Assembly (NCBI GenBank): GCA_043769645.1
Contig: JAYVJC010000042.1
Span: 19,750-83,749 of the forward strand
From: JAYUDN01 sp043769645
GTDB taxonomy: Bacteria > Patescibacteriota > Gracilibacteria > BD1-5 > UBA2023
Direction: 5' to 3'
Length of the DNA stretch: 64,000 nucleotides
Positions 9,919 through 19,105 of this stretch are shown one piece after another. The notes under the pieces were generated by a model. It ran no database searches, was not told where the DNA came from, and saw nothing but the letters and a program-made list of their open reading frames with translations. Made by a program: the position numbers and the translations under genes. Within the stretch, counting starts at the first letter, position 1, and every line of letters starts with the position of its first letter.

Positions 9919-9966
9919 GGAAAGCCTATCAAAACTACCATCCGCTCAAAACTGGGCGGATTTTTC
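9902..9966 (+). promoter_or_regulatory. Transcription attenuator 2
   Basis: Terminator arms ATCCGCTC (9940-9947) and GGGCGGAT (9954-9961), 8 bp with one G-U, loop AAAACT, then TTTT. GAGCGGAT at 9902-9909, at the end of the leader coding part, is perfectly complementary to ATCCGCTC, giving a competing antiterminator. A ribosome stalled on the Thr/Ile/Met/Lys codons would leave GAGCGGAT free and allow read-through into aspartate kinase. Confidence 0.75.
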
Positions 9967-10055
9967 TTGGCTCAAGTATTCGGAACGAGCTATCGACTGA
10001 TCGTCTTCGAGAAGCCTCTAAAAATTCCTTCTTTTTAATTTTTTACTTTTCTTCT

Positions 10056-11504
10056 ATGCTAACTCGAAACCACTATCAACATCACACTACTCCTCAACCA
10101 TGAGCCATTCACGTTATCAAAGTCGGTGGCGAAAATGCCTCTGATAATCGCACTGCTGAATGGCTCGCTCAGGCACAATCCAGAGGAGAGGATATCGCCG
10201 TTGCCATATCGGCTCTCAGAACCAAACCACTCAATACGACCAATGAACTCATCGAAGCACGGAATGCCTATAAAAGTGGAGGGATGGGTCTTGCTCTTCC
10301 TATTCTAGAAAATCTTTTTCGAGTTCACCTCGATACTCTCAGAGAAGCCAGTATGTACGATGGTGAACTGGAAGATAAACTGCGCTTATTATTTCAGCAA
10401 TATTTTCCAGCTAATCTTTCATTTCCTACTGACTTACTCAAACAAGATCCCGATGTCGCCATGGAACAAAGATTCATCGGATATGGAGAGGTGATGTCCT
10501 CTCATGTGCTCCTACATTTACTAAGTACTCACTTTCGAGTGGCAAGTACCCTTCTGGATCATACCATCGATGCAGGAGAATCTGAGGAGAGAACTCTCTC
10601 AAGAATTCTCCGAGATGACGTAGGTTCGAGAGTACATTCGAGTCTCGCGCAAGGAATCGTCATCGTTCCTGGATACGTTTCTGTCAAAGAAAAAAGTCTT
10701 CTCTGAGCATATGGAAGAGGATATACCGATAAAACTGCGGAACGAATGGCAGTATGACTCAGGAAGTTAGGTCACTCCCCAATTCTCCACATACAGAAAC
10801 AAGTAGCATTGCTCTCCTCCAATCCGGTTAATATTCCTGGCGTCTTACCTATCCATAATATCTCCTACTACTCGGCAGCGGAAATCACAGGTGCCCGCTG
10901 AGCCAACGCGAGAGTCCTCAATGAAAATACTATTTCCAAAGAACTCGCAGATTACGGTATTCCTATCTGGGTGTACAATCCGTTCGAAATAGATGGACCA
11001 AAAACTATCATTTCTCGCCAGGGGAATACGGAGTCAAAGGTGCTCTATGTTGATAACAGGGATCACGTCAATACTATAACTATTTCAGGTTTTGCTATGT
11101 CAGGTCCAGGCCTCCTTGCTCGGCTCACTAGTATTTTTAGCCAAAGATGAATATCTGTTGATACAATTTCATCATCAGAAACAGAGGTCACCTTTTCTAC
11201 CTATGGAAGTATGTCTGAATTCGAAAAAACTTCACTCGCTGAAGTCCTCAAAACATCTCTCTGAGATGAATATGATGTAGAGGTGAAAAATAACCTATGA
11301 CTCATATATTGTACTGGAGATAACCTTTCTGGAAACCCTGGACTGCTCGGAAGAATAGGAGCCATTCTTTCAAATGCTGGTATCGATGTCGAATGTATCT
11401 CACAATCCCGTGGACAAAGAGCCGTTACCATAGGAGTCGCGTCTGAGAGGCTTACCGAATGAACCAATATCCTCCATAGAGAGCTTATCGAAGAAAGAAA
11501 CTAA
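10056..11504 (+). CDS. lysC: Aspartate kinase
   Basis: 482-residue aspartokinase, first step of the lysine/threonine/methionine pathway. The N-terminus has HVIKVGGENASD, the KFGG-like phosphate loop; SRVHSSLAQGIVIVPGYV matches the catalytic-domain G-x-T-T region loosely; the C-terminal part (TISGFAMSGPGLLARLTSIF and NPGLLGRIGAILSNAGIDVE) is a pair of ACT domains expected to bind lysine or threonine as feedback inhibitors. Many UGA glycines are internal, including codon 16. It is preceded by two attenuators with leader peptides rich in the pathway's end products. No Shine-Dalgarno is seen. The catalytic domain is divergent, so substrate assignment rests on overall layout and context. Confidence 0.85.
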
Positions 11505-11546
11505 TTTTTGCCTTTTCCCCTCTTTTTTATATAGTGGAAGGGATTT

Positions 11547-11777
11547 ATGTGGGAAGAAAACCAAGATACACTCTCGAGAACATTTCTATTTGCTGATTTT
11601 ACAGATGCGATGGCTTTTATCGTGAAAGTATGACTCCTCGCTGAGAAATCTGATCATCATCCTACCATTACCAATACCTATACCTCAGTACGTATCGAAC
11701 TCACCACGCATGAAGCTGGCAATACGGTAACCACTCGAGATAGAGAAATGTCTCAGATTATTGATTCTTTTTTATAA
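11547..11777 (+). CDS. Pterin-4a-carbinolamine dehydratase-like protein
   Basis: 76-residue protein of the PCD/DCoH family. The signature EKSDHHPTITNTYTSVRIEL matches the family's [E/D]xxxHHP followed by Y..V.(V/I).L, and the end TTRDREMSQIIDSF fits the last helix. The family recycles pterin cofactors of aromatic hydroxylases; many bacteria carry it without a hydroxylase and its role there is unclear. It is slightly short (family about 95-100), lacking part of the first helix. It stands 42 bp after aspartate kinase and 3 bp before lysS, so it is probably in the same operon. GGAAGGG upstream of the ATG may be a ribosome site, unusual here. Confidence 0.82.
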
Positions 11778-11780
11778 ACT

Positions 11781-13868
11781 ATGCCGACTCCAAACTACTC
11801 CAGTGAAACCCTCGATCGAATGCGCAAACTCGAGCGTATCCGTGCTCTTGGAGTGAATCCTTTTGCTACGCGATTCGATGCGAGTTCGAGTATCGGAGAT
11901 ATCCTCTTGAAGTATCCTTCCAGTATAGATCCGACACTCCAAGAATCCAAAAATACAATCTTTCGAACTATAGAAACTATTATCCCAGCTCCGACGGATG
12001 AAGTGGCTATCGCGGGTCGAGTGATGCTCCATCGAAGCTTCGGGAAGATCTGCTTCGCGACTATTTCTGATGGAACGGGACGACTGCAGGTACTGTTCTC
12101 AAGGGAGAATTGCTTTATCAACCTCACCCCTAACCCCTCTCCTGAAGGAGATGGGGATTCAGGAGCGGTCTCTTTACTCCCCCTCTCTGGAGGAGAGGGG
12201 GCTGGGGGGTGAGGTGGTGATGAAGTATCCGCCTACAAATTCGCCGAGAAGCTCATCGACCTCGGGGATTTTATCGGGGTGCGGGGTGAGCTTTTTTATA
12301 CGCATAAATGAGAACTCACACTCTTTGTGAAAGAGTTTACCTTTCTTACGAAGGCGATTCGTCCCCTTCCTGAGAAATTCCACGGGATAGAAAATGAGGA
12401 TGAACGATTTCGAAAGCGGTACCTCGATATGACTATGGATGATGAGCTTCGTGCTGTATTCATACGAAAATCCAGATTCTGGAAAGCAACTCGAGATTTT
12501 CTCGTATCGAAGGGATTCCTCGAAGTCGAGACTCCGACCCTCGAGCATACGACCGGTGGAGCGGAAGCTCGACCATTTGCCACGCATCACAACGACTACG
12601 ACGTCGATGTATTCCTACGTATATCGATCGGTGAGCTCTGGCAGAAACGTCTGATGGCCGGAGGATTTCCGAAGACCTTCGAAATCGGACGCGCCTATCG
12701 AAATGAGGGATCGAGTCCAGATCACCTACAAGAGTTTACCAATATGGAATTCTACTGGGGATATGCAAACTATGAGGCCGGGATGAAACTCGTCGAAGCC
12801 ATGTACCGATATATCGCTATGGAAGTCTATGGAAAGACGGTATTCACCGCTAGAGGACATACCTTCGATCTCGCGAACGAGTGGTGACGCGTTGATTATG
12901 TGAGTGCAGTACTCGAGAAAACGGGTATTGATATCCTCTCGGCAACAGATGGTGAAATGCAACAAAAACTCACCGAGCTCGGGGTTAAGTATGATGGTAC
13001 CAATCGGGAACGCCTCACCGATACGCTCTGGAAGTATACGAGAAAGCAGATCTCGGGACCCGCATTCCTGATCAACCATCCCTCTCTCATCTCACCTCTG
13101 GCGAAAACGAGTGAGAAAAATCCTGGAACCGTTGAACGGTTTCAGGTCATTCTAGGAGGATCCGAAATCGGAAATGGCTACAGTGAGCTCAATGACCCCC
13201 TCGAACAACGCGCTCGATTCGAGAAACAACAGGAGATGCTTGCGGCTTGAGATGACGAGGCGATGATGCCAGACTGGGATTTCGTCGAGATGCTCGAACA
13301 CGGGATGCCTCCGACCTGCGGATTCGGATTCGGAGAACGACTCTTTGCCTTTCTCGAGGATAAACCCATACGTGAAGTGCAGTACTTCCCATTTATGAAG
13401 CCAGTCGGAGAATCACTTTCCATCAAAGAATCTGAGGAACGATACCGTTCCAAGAAGATTATCGTGATCGCTGATGAACATCATCCCGCAGGTCCTGGAG
13501 CTGTAGCGAATGCTATCGGACAACTCGGCATTGAGATCGGCATGTTTTCAGAAAACAAACTCGCAGAAACAAAGATCCTTCATGATGCCGATGGGCGTGT
13601 TCACTATGCGGATGCCTACTATGGGATGTCGAACCTCTCAGGAACTCACGAACAAATGGCACACTTTGTGATGAAATGTCATACAGCCAATATCCAAGTT
13701 TTTGATTTTTCAGAAATCATGAGAAAAGCTCACTCCGATAAGCAAATGCTCGAGGGATATAGGTGACTCTCGACCGAAGATATCAGTTATATTGCAGTTG
13801 GAGCTGTCATTCCTGCTGACTTCGAGAAAGAATGGCTCGCAGGACTTAAATTATTCGGGAAACAATAA
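11781..13868 (+). CDS. lysS: Lysyl-tRNA synthetase (class II) with C-terminal extra domain
   Basis: 695 residues, against about 500 for class II LysRS. The OB-fold domain (VAIAGRVMLHRSFGKICFATI) is interrupted in frame by a 95-bp fold-back repeat (12121-12215). The catalytic domain has motif 1, motif 2 (FEIGRAYRNEGSSPDHLQEF; NMEFYWGYANY) and motif 3 (GFGFGERLFAFL), ending near FPFMKP. About 165 residues follow (IIVIADEHHPAGPGAVANAI ... VFDFSEIMRKA ... ISYIAVGAVIPADFEKEW) that resemble the DUF2000/Pth2-like fold, not a normal part of LysRS. UGA glycines occur throughout. It lies 3 bp after the dehydratase gene, at the end of the lysine block. Confidence 0.93.
12121..12215. repeat. Fold-back (REP/MITE-like) repeat inside lysS
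   Basis: A 95-bp imperfect inverted repeat: ACCTCACCCC at 12121 mirrors GGGGTGAGGT at 12206, with inner palindromes built on CCCCTCTCCTGAAGGAG and CCTCTCTGGAGGAGAGG. It is inserted in frame in the anticodon-binding domain and translated as a Pro/Gly/Ser-rich loop (NLTPNPSPEGDG and so on). Related G/C-tract palindromes lie at 32069-32105 and 63639-63720. Confidence 0.8.
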
Positions 13869-13946
13869 AAATTTTCTAAGCAATCCAACTTTGGATGTAT
13901 CTAAAGAGGATATAATCCTTTCATTTTGAAGGAGAATATCAAATAC

Positions 13947-14711
13947 TTAGGATCATTCGATGGACGATAACTCATGGTAAGACTCCATGAGTCTTGGTAT
14001 AGAAGCACCAAGATCAGTAATCTTTAGCTTCAAAACCCCGTCTTGAATGGAGATAACTTTGATATTGGCGTCATGAAGACCATCCCAGTTTACAAAAAGA
14101 GGAAAACCCAATAGCTTATCAAGTTCTTTTCCGATTTTCATCAGTATATCCATATTATACTGTATTCTGAAGAAACGATTTCCTCGAAAAACAGGAACAT
14201 CAATGAGGGTATCACCTGGGACAAATTCAACTTCAGAAGTTACTACTGCAACATGATCCCCTTTAGTGTAGATTTCTGAAATACTACTTCAAAGTTCGAG
14301 TACTTCCACCTCTAGAGATGAAATTGGCTCGGGAAATCCTTGTTTATTTTTCATAAATACTCACTTAGGTAGCATGATACTATGCAGATGATCTGCAAGA
14401 CGTTTGTGGAGGATATGATATTGCTCTACGAGATCTCTTGATACTCAAGGGTGATAGAGCTTTTGCACGGTTCCTTGCGGCGTCAAGAGCACAGTACTAT
14501 CGACGGAATATCTCTTCACAAAAAGTGGGCGACTCCCCTGGATAATCTTTTCTCCTGATAAAACCAGTTCTGTTCTTGAACGTAAGTAATTTATGACTTT
14601 TTGGATTCTAGGAAGAACTGTATTTTTGTTCGGCCCCCCTGGCGGGGTAGCACTTCATTCCAGATTCCATAGGATTCAGATTTTGCTTTTTCAAAATGAT
14701 TTGAACTGCAT
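13947..14711 (-). CDS. Hypothetical protein
   Basis: 254-residue protein from ATG 14709-14711 to TAA 13947-13949 with several UGA glycines. No family recognised. It contains an early proline/glycine segment (ATPPGGPNKNTVLP) and then a mixed alpha/beta region rich in valine (ISSLEVEVLELGSSISEIYT; DHVAVVTSEVEFVPG). There is no membrane helix. The frame stays open over its whole length in code 25 and is convergent with lysS. A later in-frame ATG at 14352-14354 would give a shorter product. Confidence 0.55.
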
Positions 14712-14826
14712 AATAACAATAGAGATATATTTTCTCTCATGCTACCATACTAAAATCAATAAGTCAACTCATTTATCGGTTTCACTTTCTCAGTTTTTCT
14801 CTATAATCTTTTCTAATTACTTACCC

Positions 14827-15684
14827 ATGAAACCACTTACTCATACTCTTTCTTTCCTCTGACTCGGCCTCATGTGAGTACCGATGGCTCGAAACATCAT
14901 CACGAAGTGACACACACTCACGGTCTATAATCGTACGCCTGGAAAAGCCAAAGAACTTACCGATCTTGGAGCAATAGAGGCAATGACTCTCGAGGAGGCC
15001 CTCGCGTCTGATGTCATCATCACCATGCTTACGGATGGTCAGGCAGTCTATGATATGATCGTACAGCATAAAGATTCCATACAATCTGGAAGTATACTCA
15101 TCGATATGTCGACCATCGGGGTCGAGTGGGCGGAGCGGATTGGAAATGAACTCGGAGAAAAGTGAATCCACTTCATCGATGCCCCCGTGACGGGCAGTAC
15201 TCCGAAAGCCATTACGGGAGAGCTCACGATATTTATCTGAGGAGATCAAGAAATAGTCGAGAAAGTAAGGCCCATACTCGAGTGTATGGGAACCAATCTT
15301 CAGTATATGGGAGGGGCCGGGACCGGGCAAGCGATGAAGCTCGTGAACAATCACCTCGTCGCCCTCTCGATGGTAAGCCTCGTCGAATGCATCTTCGCGG
15401 GGGAAAGACTCGGACTTGACCGGAAGAGAATCCTCGATGTCCTCGCAACCGTGCCCGTCACTTCCGCTTATCATCGGATGAAGCTTCCGATGCTCGCAAA
15501 CTGAGAGTATCCGCCGATGTTCTCAGGAGACAATATGCTCAAAGATATCGAGCTCGCCCTCTCAAGTCCAGGATCACGAGAAGAGCTTCCTCTCCTTGAT
15601 ATCTCCGAGAAACTCTATAGGAAAATTCACGACCTCGGATACGGAGGAGAAGATCTCGCGAGCATCGATCGGCTCTATAGATAG
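14827..15684 (+). CDS. 3-hydroxyisobutyrate dehydrogenase-family oxidoreductase
   Basis: 285-residue NAD(P)-dependent beta-hydroxyacid dehydrogenase (HIBADH/GlxR/GarR family). The Rossmann motif FLGLGLMGVPMARN is at residues 10-23; Gly12 and Gly17 are UGA. The substrate motif DAPVTGSTPKA and the catalytic-lysine segment MGGAGTGQAMKLVNNHLV are present, and a helical C-terminal domain follows. Family members reduce or oxidise small 3-hydroxyacids such as tartronate semialdehyde; some reduce succinic semialdehyde. The substrate cannot be chosen from the sequence. It stands alone between two minus-strand unknown genes. Confidence 0.9.
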
Positions 15685-15714
15685 CTTTCGAATTTTGAGA
15701 TTGATTCTATCGTG

Positions 15715-16494
15715 CTACTCATCTATCGTGACCACTCAATACATACGAGAGGTATCGTTTTTATCTACGATAGTAAATCATGGAGTATTACTATACTCAA
15801 TACCATTTGGACCCTGTTTTGGTAGATTTGGAATCGAGCCAAATACTGGTATTCGAGAACGAATGGATATATTTGAAGGAGATTGTTGACTTAATTCTGA
15901 ACGAGGATTTATTTTTTTAGCCCACTCTATAAATAATTCTTTTATTCGTTGAACACTCACATCCGAAACAGTATTCCACTCTCGGATAATACTTTTTTGA
16001 ATAAGAGAATTATCGACCAGGTCTTTTGCTTGTATACTCCTATTGGCGAGTTGAGTATCGATTGCTTTGGCATCTAGAAAACGTTCTTCTGGTTTTATTT
16101 TTTCAAATATAATATAATCTGTTGTACCATCTCTGTTTTTAGAAATAATCCTCAGTGGTGCATTCGGATTATTATATCCATCTCATTTTAGTGAGGAAAG
16201 GCTTAATTCCTTCGTTCCGCTATCAAGAGCTATAGCTCATCCTGGTACTTCTTGAGGAATCCCATCATCAGTTCAGAGAAATGCGCGAAATTTTTTATCT
16301 TTGTTCATTATTACAATTCCGTCTCCATTCCCATTTCTACCTTGTTCTATTTTGATTCCATAATCAGTTATAGTATTCAAGGTTCGAGTATCTATTCTTC
16401 CGATAGTATATCCTGGGTCTTTCATTGCTTCCTGGGCACTCACTCACCTGGTAGAAAGATACTGTTCACGGTTATCTGGGACTTCTTGTGGCAT
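15715..16494 (-). CDS. Hypothetical protein
   Basis: 259-residue protein from ATG 16492-16494 (MPQEVPDNREQYLSTRG...) to TAG 15715-15717 with six UGA glycines. It is polar, without signal peptide or membrane segment. A repeated-looking pattern of short beta-strand motifs (GIVIMNKDKKFRAFLG; APLRIISKNRDGTTDYIIFE) suggests a beta-rich domain. No family recognised. It shares the intergenic terminator region at 16569 with the wall-hydrolase gene. Confidence 0.55.
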
Positions 16495-16568
16495 ATATAG
16501 TATAAAGTAATAAACTATGTATAGTATACCACATTCATTCCTTTACTGTCAATATTTCTTACTTTAAA

Positions 16569-16596
16569 AAATCCCTCTTATTTCTAAGGGGGATTT
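16569..16596. terminator. Hairpin terminator
   Basis: Arms AAATCCCTCTTA and TAAGGGGGATTT (12 bp, one G-U), loop TTTC, with T runs on both strands. It follows the end of the LysM-CHAP gene on the minus strand. Confidence 0.75.
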
Positions 16597-16610
16597 TTTA
16601 TAGATATTCT

Positions 16611-17747
16611 TTAGTCAGCGTAGATATATCCATCGATTGCGTTATCATCTTTTGAGAGTTTTCGGACGGTGACTTCATTGATCCGGCGATAGTTCATATC
16701 CTTGATAATCACTTCATCATCGGTGACATCGACGACGATGGCTACATGTCCATAACGTCAGTTATATTTAGGTCCTGAAAGCTGTAAGATCGCTCCTGGT
16801 ACAGGTATTGATCCCGTCTTGACTCCGGCCGCTTTCGCATGAGATATCCACTGATTCGCATTTCCTCTCCAAGTGACATTTTTATGCGTTGCGACATACC
16901 ACGTACAGTTTCCCCAAGCAAATCCAGAATTCTTTCCCGTATATTCGATCGGATAGCGGTCTTTTATACCCTCTGATTGTGTTTGTTTTTTGGTTTTTGA
17001 CTTAACTGCTGCGGGAGTTTCAGAAACTGCAACTTTTTTCTGAGTGACAACGGCCACCACTTTCTGAGCTACTGCCTTGATCGCTCCTGGAATTATGAGA
17101 TCTCGACCTTCTCGAATTGCCTCGGCATTTGTGAGGTTGTTGACTCGTACGATATCTTCTACATCGACCTTATAGTTCATAGCGATTTCTGAGAGCGTAT
17201 CATTTTTTCCGACCGTATACACCACCCCAGAAACGGGAGGGATACGCAGATTCATTCTGGGCTTGATGCCATCAGACTCGGTCATATCATTGGCCCAGCG
17301 GATGGTATCTACGCTTATATCGTATTTACTCGATATTTTACTGAGGGAATCTCCAGATTTGACCGTATAGTAAGATAAACTCGCGATCCGAGTGTCTGTG
17401 ACCGAAGGGGGCGTATCTTGAGGAGTGGCATGAGGGGACTCGGTACTCGCGACAACGGCTGAGTCCTCTGAGGTTTGAACGAGTCCATTATCAGAAACAG
17501 ATAAACTTGTAGTATCTACTGGAGTATCTCCAGTATAGGCCGTGATGATACTTGAGTTATCGTATTGTCCCACATCAGTTTCCAAGTTTTGTCCGAGAAC
17601 GGAGAGTGAAGGATAGATCGGAAGGAGGGTTACCATAGTCAGAGTAAACCACTTAAAGGTCCGAAATGTTTCCCACACAGTCTGCACCGTATGATTATTA
17701 CGGAGCGCTCGTTCGAGACGTGCTTGGGTATTGAGAGATGTACGCAT
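16611..17747 (-). CDS. Membrane-anchored LysM-CHAP cell-wall hydrolase
   Basis: 378-residue protein. After a basic N-terminus comes one hydrophobic segment (about residues 33-53), so it is anchored or secreted. Two LysM peptidoglycan-binding domains follow (YYTVKSGDSLSKISSKYDIS, then VYTVGKNDTLSEIAMNYKVD), a Ser/Thr/Lys-rich linker, and a CHAP amidase/endopeptidase domain with catalytic Cys in FAWGNCTWYVATHKN and His in RYGHVAIVVDV. The glycine of YNGRYGH is UGA (16758-16760); read as a stop it would remove the catalytic histidine. Likely role: peptidoglycan remodelling at division. It ends at TAA 16611-16613. Confidence 0.9.
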
Positions 17748-17814
17748 TCATAATTTTTAGGAATAAAAGCGGTATCGGGAGCTTCGAGGAAAACATTCCC
17801 CTTCTCCCATACGG

Positions 17815-18126
17815 CTACGCTATCGAATCGACACTAAGTCGAGTCTTCTGAGCGCGGAATCCATAGGTTCGCATATAGCGTTTTTTAGCTTTCATTTTGA
17901 ACACTCGGATTTTATCAGCTTTGAAATTTTCGAGAACAGTAAGTTGTACTTTAGATCCAGCTACCGTAGGAGTTCCGACGGTTGTCGTTTTTCCATCTTC
18001 TGAAGCCACAAGAAGGGCTTCCATGGTCATCACTTTTCCGACTTCGAGATTCTGATTATCGAGGACGATAGTCATTTTCTCAGAAACAGTATATTGATGT
18101 CCACTGATTTGTAAAACTGCAATCAT
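17815..18126 (-). CDS. rplU: Ribosomal protein L21
   Basis: 103 residues, normal length for bL21, a 50S component. It begins MIAVLQISGHQYTVSEKMTI and has the typical end segment KMKAKKRYMRTYGFRAQKTR, matching the K(R)KxYRRxxGHRQ signature. There is no internal UGA, in line with the low UGA use of highly expressed genes here. rpmA (L27), its usual neighbour, is not adjacent. A long hairpin lies upstream at 18208-18257. Confidence 0.95.
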   Translation of the reverse strand: MIAVLQISGHQYTVSEKMTIVLDNQNLEVGKVMTMEALLVASEDGKTTTVGTPTVAGSKVQLTVLENFKADKIRVFKMKAKKRYMRTYGFRAQKTRLSVDSIA

Positions 18127-18207
18127 AAAAAAGAAATGGTAATGCTCAGATAAGGGGCAATAAATGCACTTGAAGTCCTTATCACGAAGCGAAAATAGGT
18201 TTTAACG

Positions 18208-18257
18208 TTTAGGGTTTACATATGAGAGAAGTATTCTTCTCGCGGGTAAACTCTAAA
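18208..18257 (-). promoter_or_regulatory. Long hairpin upstream of rplU
   Basis: TTTAGGGTTTAC (18208-18219) pairs with GTAAACTCTAAA (18246-18257), 12 positions with one G-U, and encloses a second stem GAGAAG/CTTCTC. It lies about 80 nt upstream of the rplU start, so it may be a leader structure for L21 autoregulation, or a terminator-like fold. Function is inferred from position only. Confidence 0.35.
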
Positions 18258-18352
18258 TACTAACGGCTATTTTTAATTACTTCGGAGTTTATTAGTTCCA
18301 TTCCTCACTATTCATTCTTCATTATCAATTATTAATTCGTAATTGATCAATA

Positions 18353-18374
18353 TGGCTGGGGTACTAGGATTCGA
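18353..18374 (-). pseudogene. tRNA-Gln 3'-end fragment
   Basis: 22 bp identical to the CCA-to-T-loop end of tRNA-Gln at 18518-18539; similarity continues into the flank (about 18336-18374 versus 18501-18539). No 5' half or cloverleaf follows. It looks like a duplicated tRNA 3' end. Confidence 0.7.
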
Positions 18375-18517
18375 GTGCTCTCCGCCGCACTCGGCTCTCT
18401 CGCTTCTCGAAGTGACGACAGTCACTTCTTGTCCCGACGGGAACAGCTCGATTCGAATCTGTAGAAGGTAAACTTGTATTCGTAATTCGTCATTGATGCA
18501 TTCGTAATTGATCCTTA

Positions 18518-18592
18518 TGGCTGGGGTACTAGGATTCGAACCTAGGAATGGCGGAGTCAAAGTCCGCTGCCTTACCGCTTGGCGATACCCCA
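18518..18592 (-). tRNA. tRNA-Gln (anticodon TTG)
   Basis: 75-nt cloverleaf on the minus strand with encoded CCA. The acceptor stem begins TGGGGTA and closes with TACCCCA plus GCCA; the D-loop is GCCAAGCGGTAAGGC; the anticodon loop is CTTTGAC with TTG; the T-arm is CCTAGGTTCGAATCCTAGG. It reads CAA/CAG. It is the only intact tRNA found in the window. Confidence 0.93.
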
Positions 18593-19105
18593 AAGCAGAG
18601 AAGACAGAAGACAGAAACAGGCAACAGGAGGAATACAGAAACCCAACTGCGAACTGCTAACTGTGAACTGCTCGTATTTCTGGACCCGGGGATTATAGTG
18701 AGAAATCGTAAAAGTCAAAATTATTCTCTCACCCCTTTCTCATCCCAATGGTGAGGTCAGTACTGATGTGAAAGTTCGCGTCGTCCAAGACAGTATACCA
18801 CAACATTTTCTGAGAAAGGAAAAGAAAATATATTGACTTTAAATTTTAATATTCAATTATATTAATTTAATGACGTTTACGTCGAGAGAATCTAAAGAAT
18901 CCTTGTTATGAAAATTTTGAACTTTTCCCTTTTACGATATACTCTATAGGTACTCCTGGGTGCTTGATACTGACTCTCTCATCCATAGCAACCATATATC
19001 CCAACCCTATCGATCTACCTGCTACCATCTATCTGCTAACTGCTATTTGCTTTAATCTATCTGCTACAAGCTTACGCCTATCTGCTATAATCTATCATCC
19101 CTCCT
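18593..19105. other. Intergenic region with repeats and weak ORF
   Basis: A 513-bp region. It holds short imperfect repeats (aactgcgaactgctaactg), a possible promoter (TTGACT at about 18836 with an AT-rich -10 near 18857), and a 61-codon code-25 ORF starting at 18870 that runs into the repeats and is probably not a gene. Just before rplI are repeats of a CTATCTGCTA unit, the last containing TATAAT at 19086-19091. Confidence 0.5.
19086..19091 (+). promoter_or_regulatory. -10 box of rplI within a repeat
   Basis: TATAAT lies 14 nt before the rplI ATG, inside the last copy of the CTATCTGCTATAATC repeat. Transcription from it would give a 5' leader of only about 7 nt. No Shine-Dalgarno is present. 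Confidence 0.45.

Noticed and set aside
18353..18470. Second tRNA next to tRNA-Gln
   Set aside because: Only the 3' 22 nt match; no acceptor 5' strand, D-arm or anticodon arm can be formed.
18870..19055. 61-codon ORF upstream of rplI
   Set aside because: It runs into the CTATCTGCTA repeats and shows no coding features.
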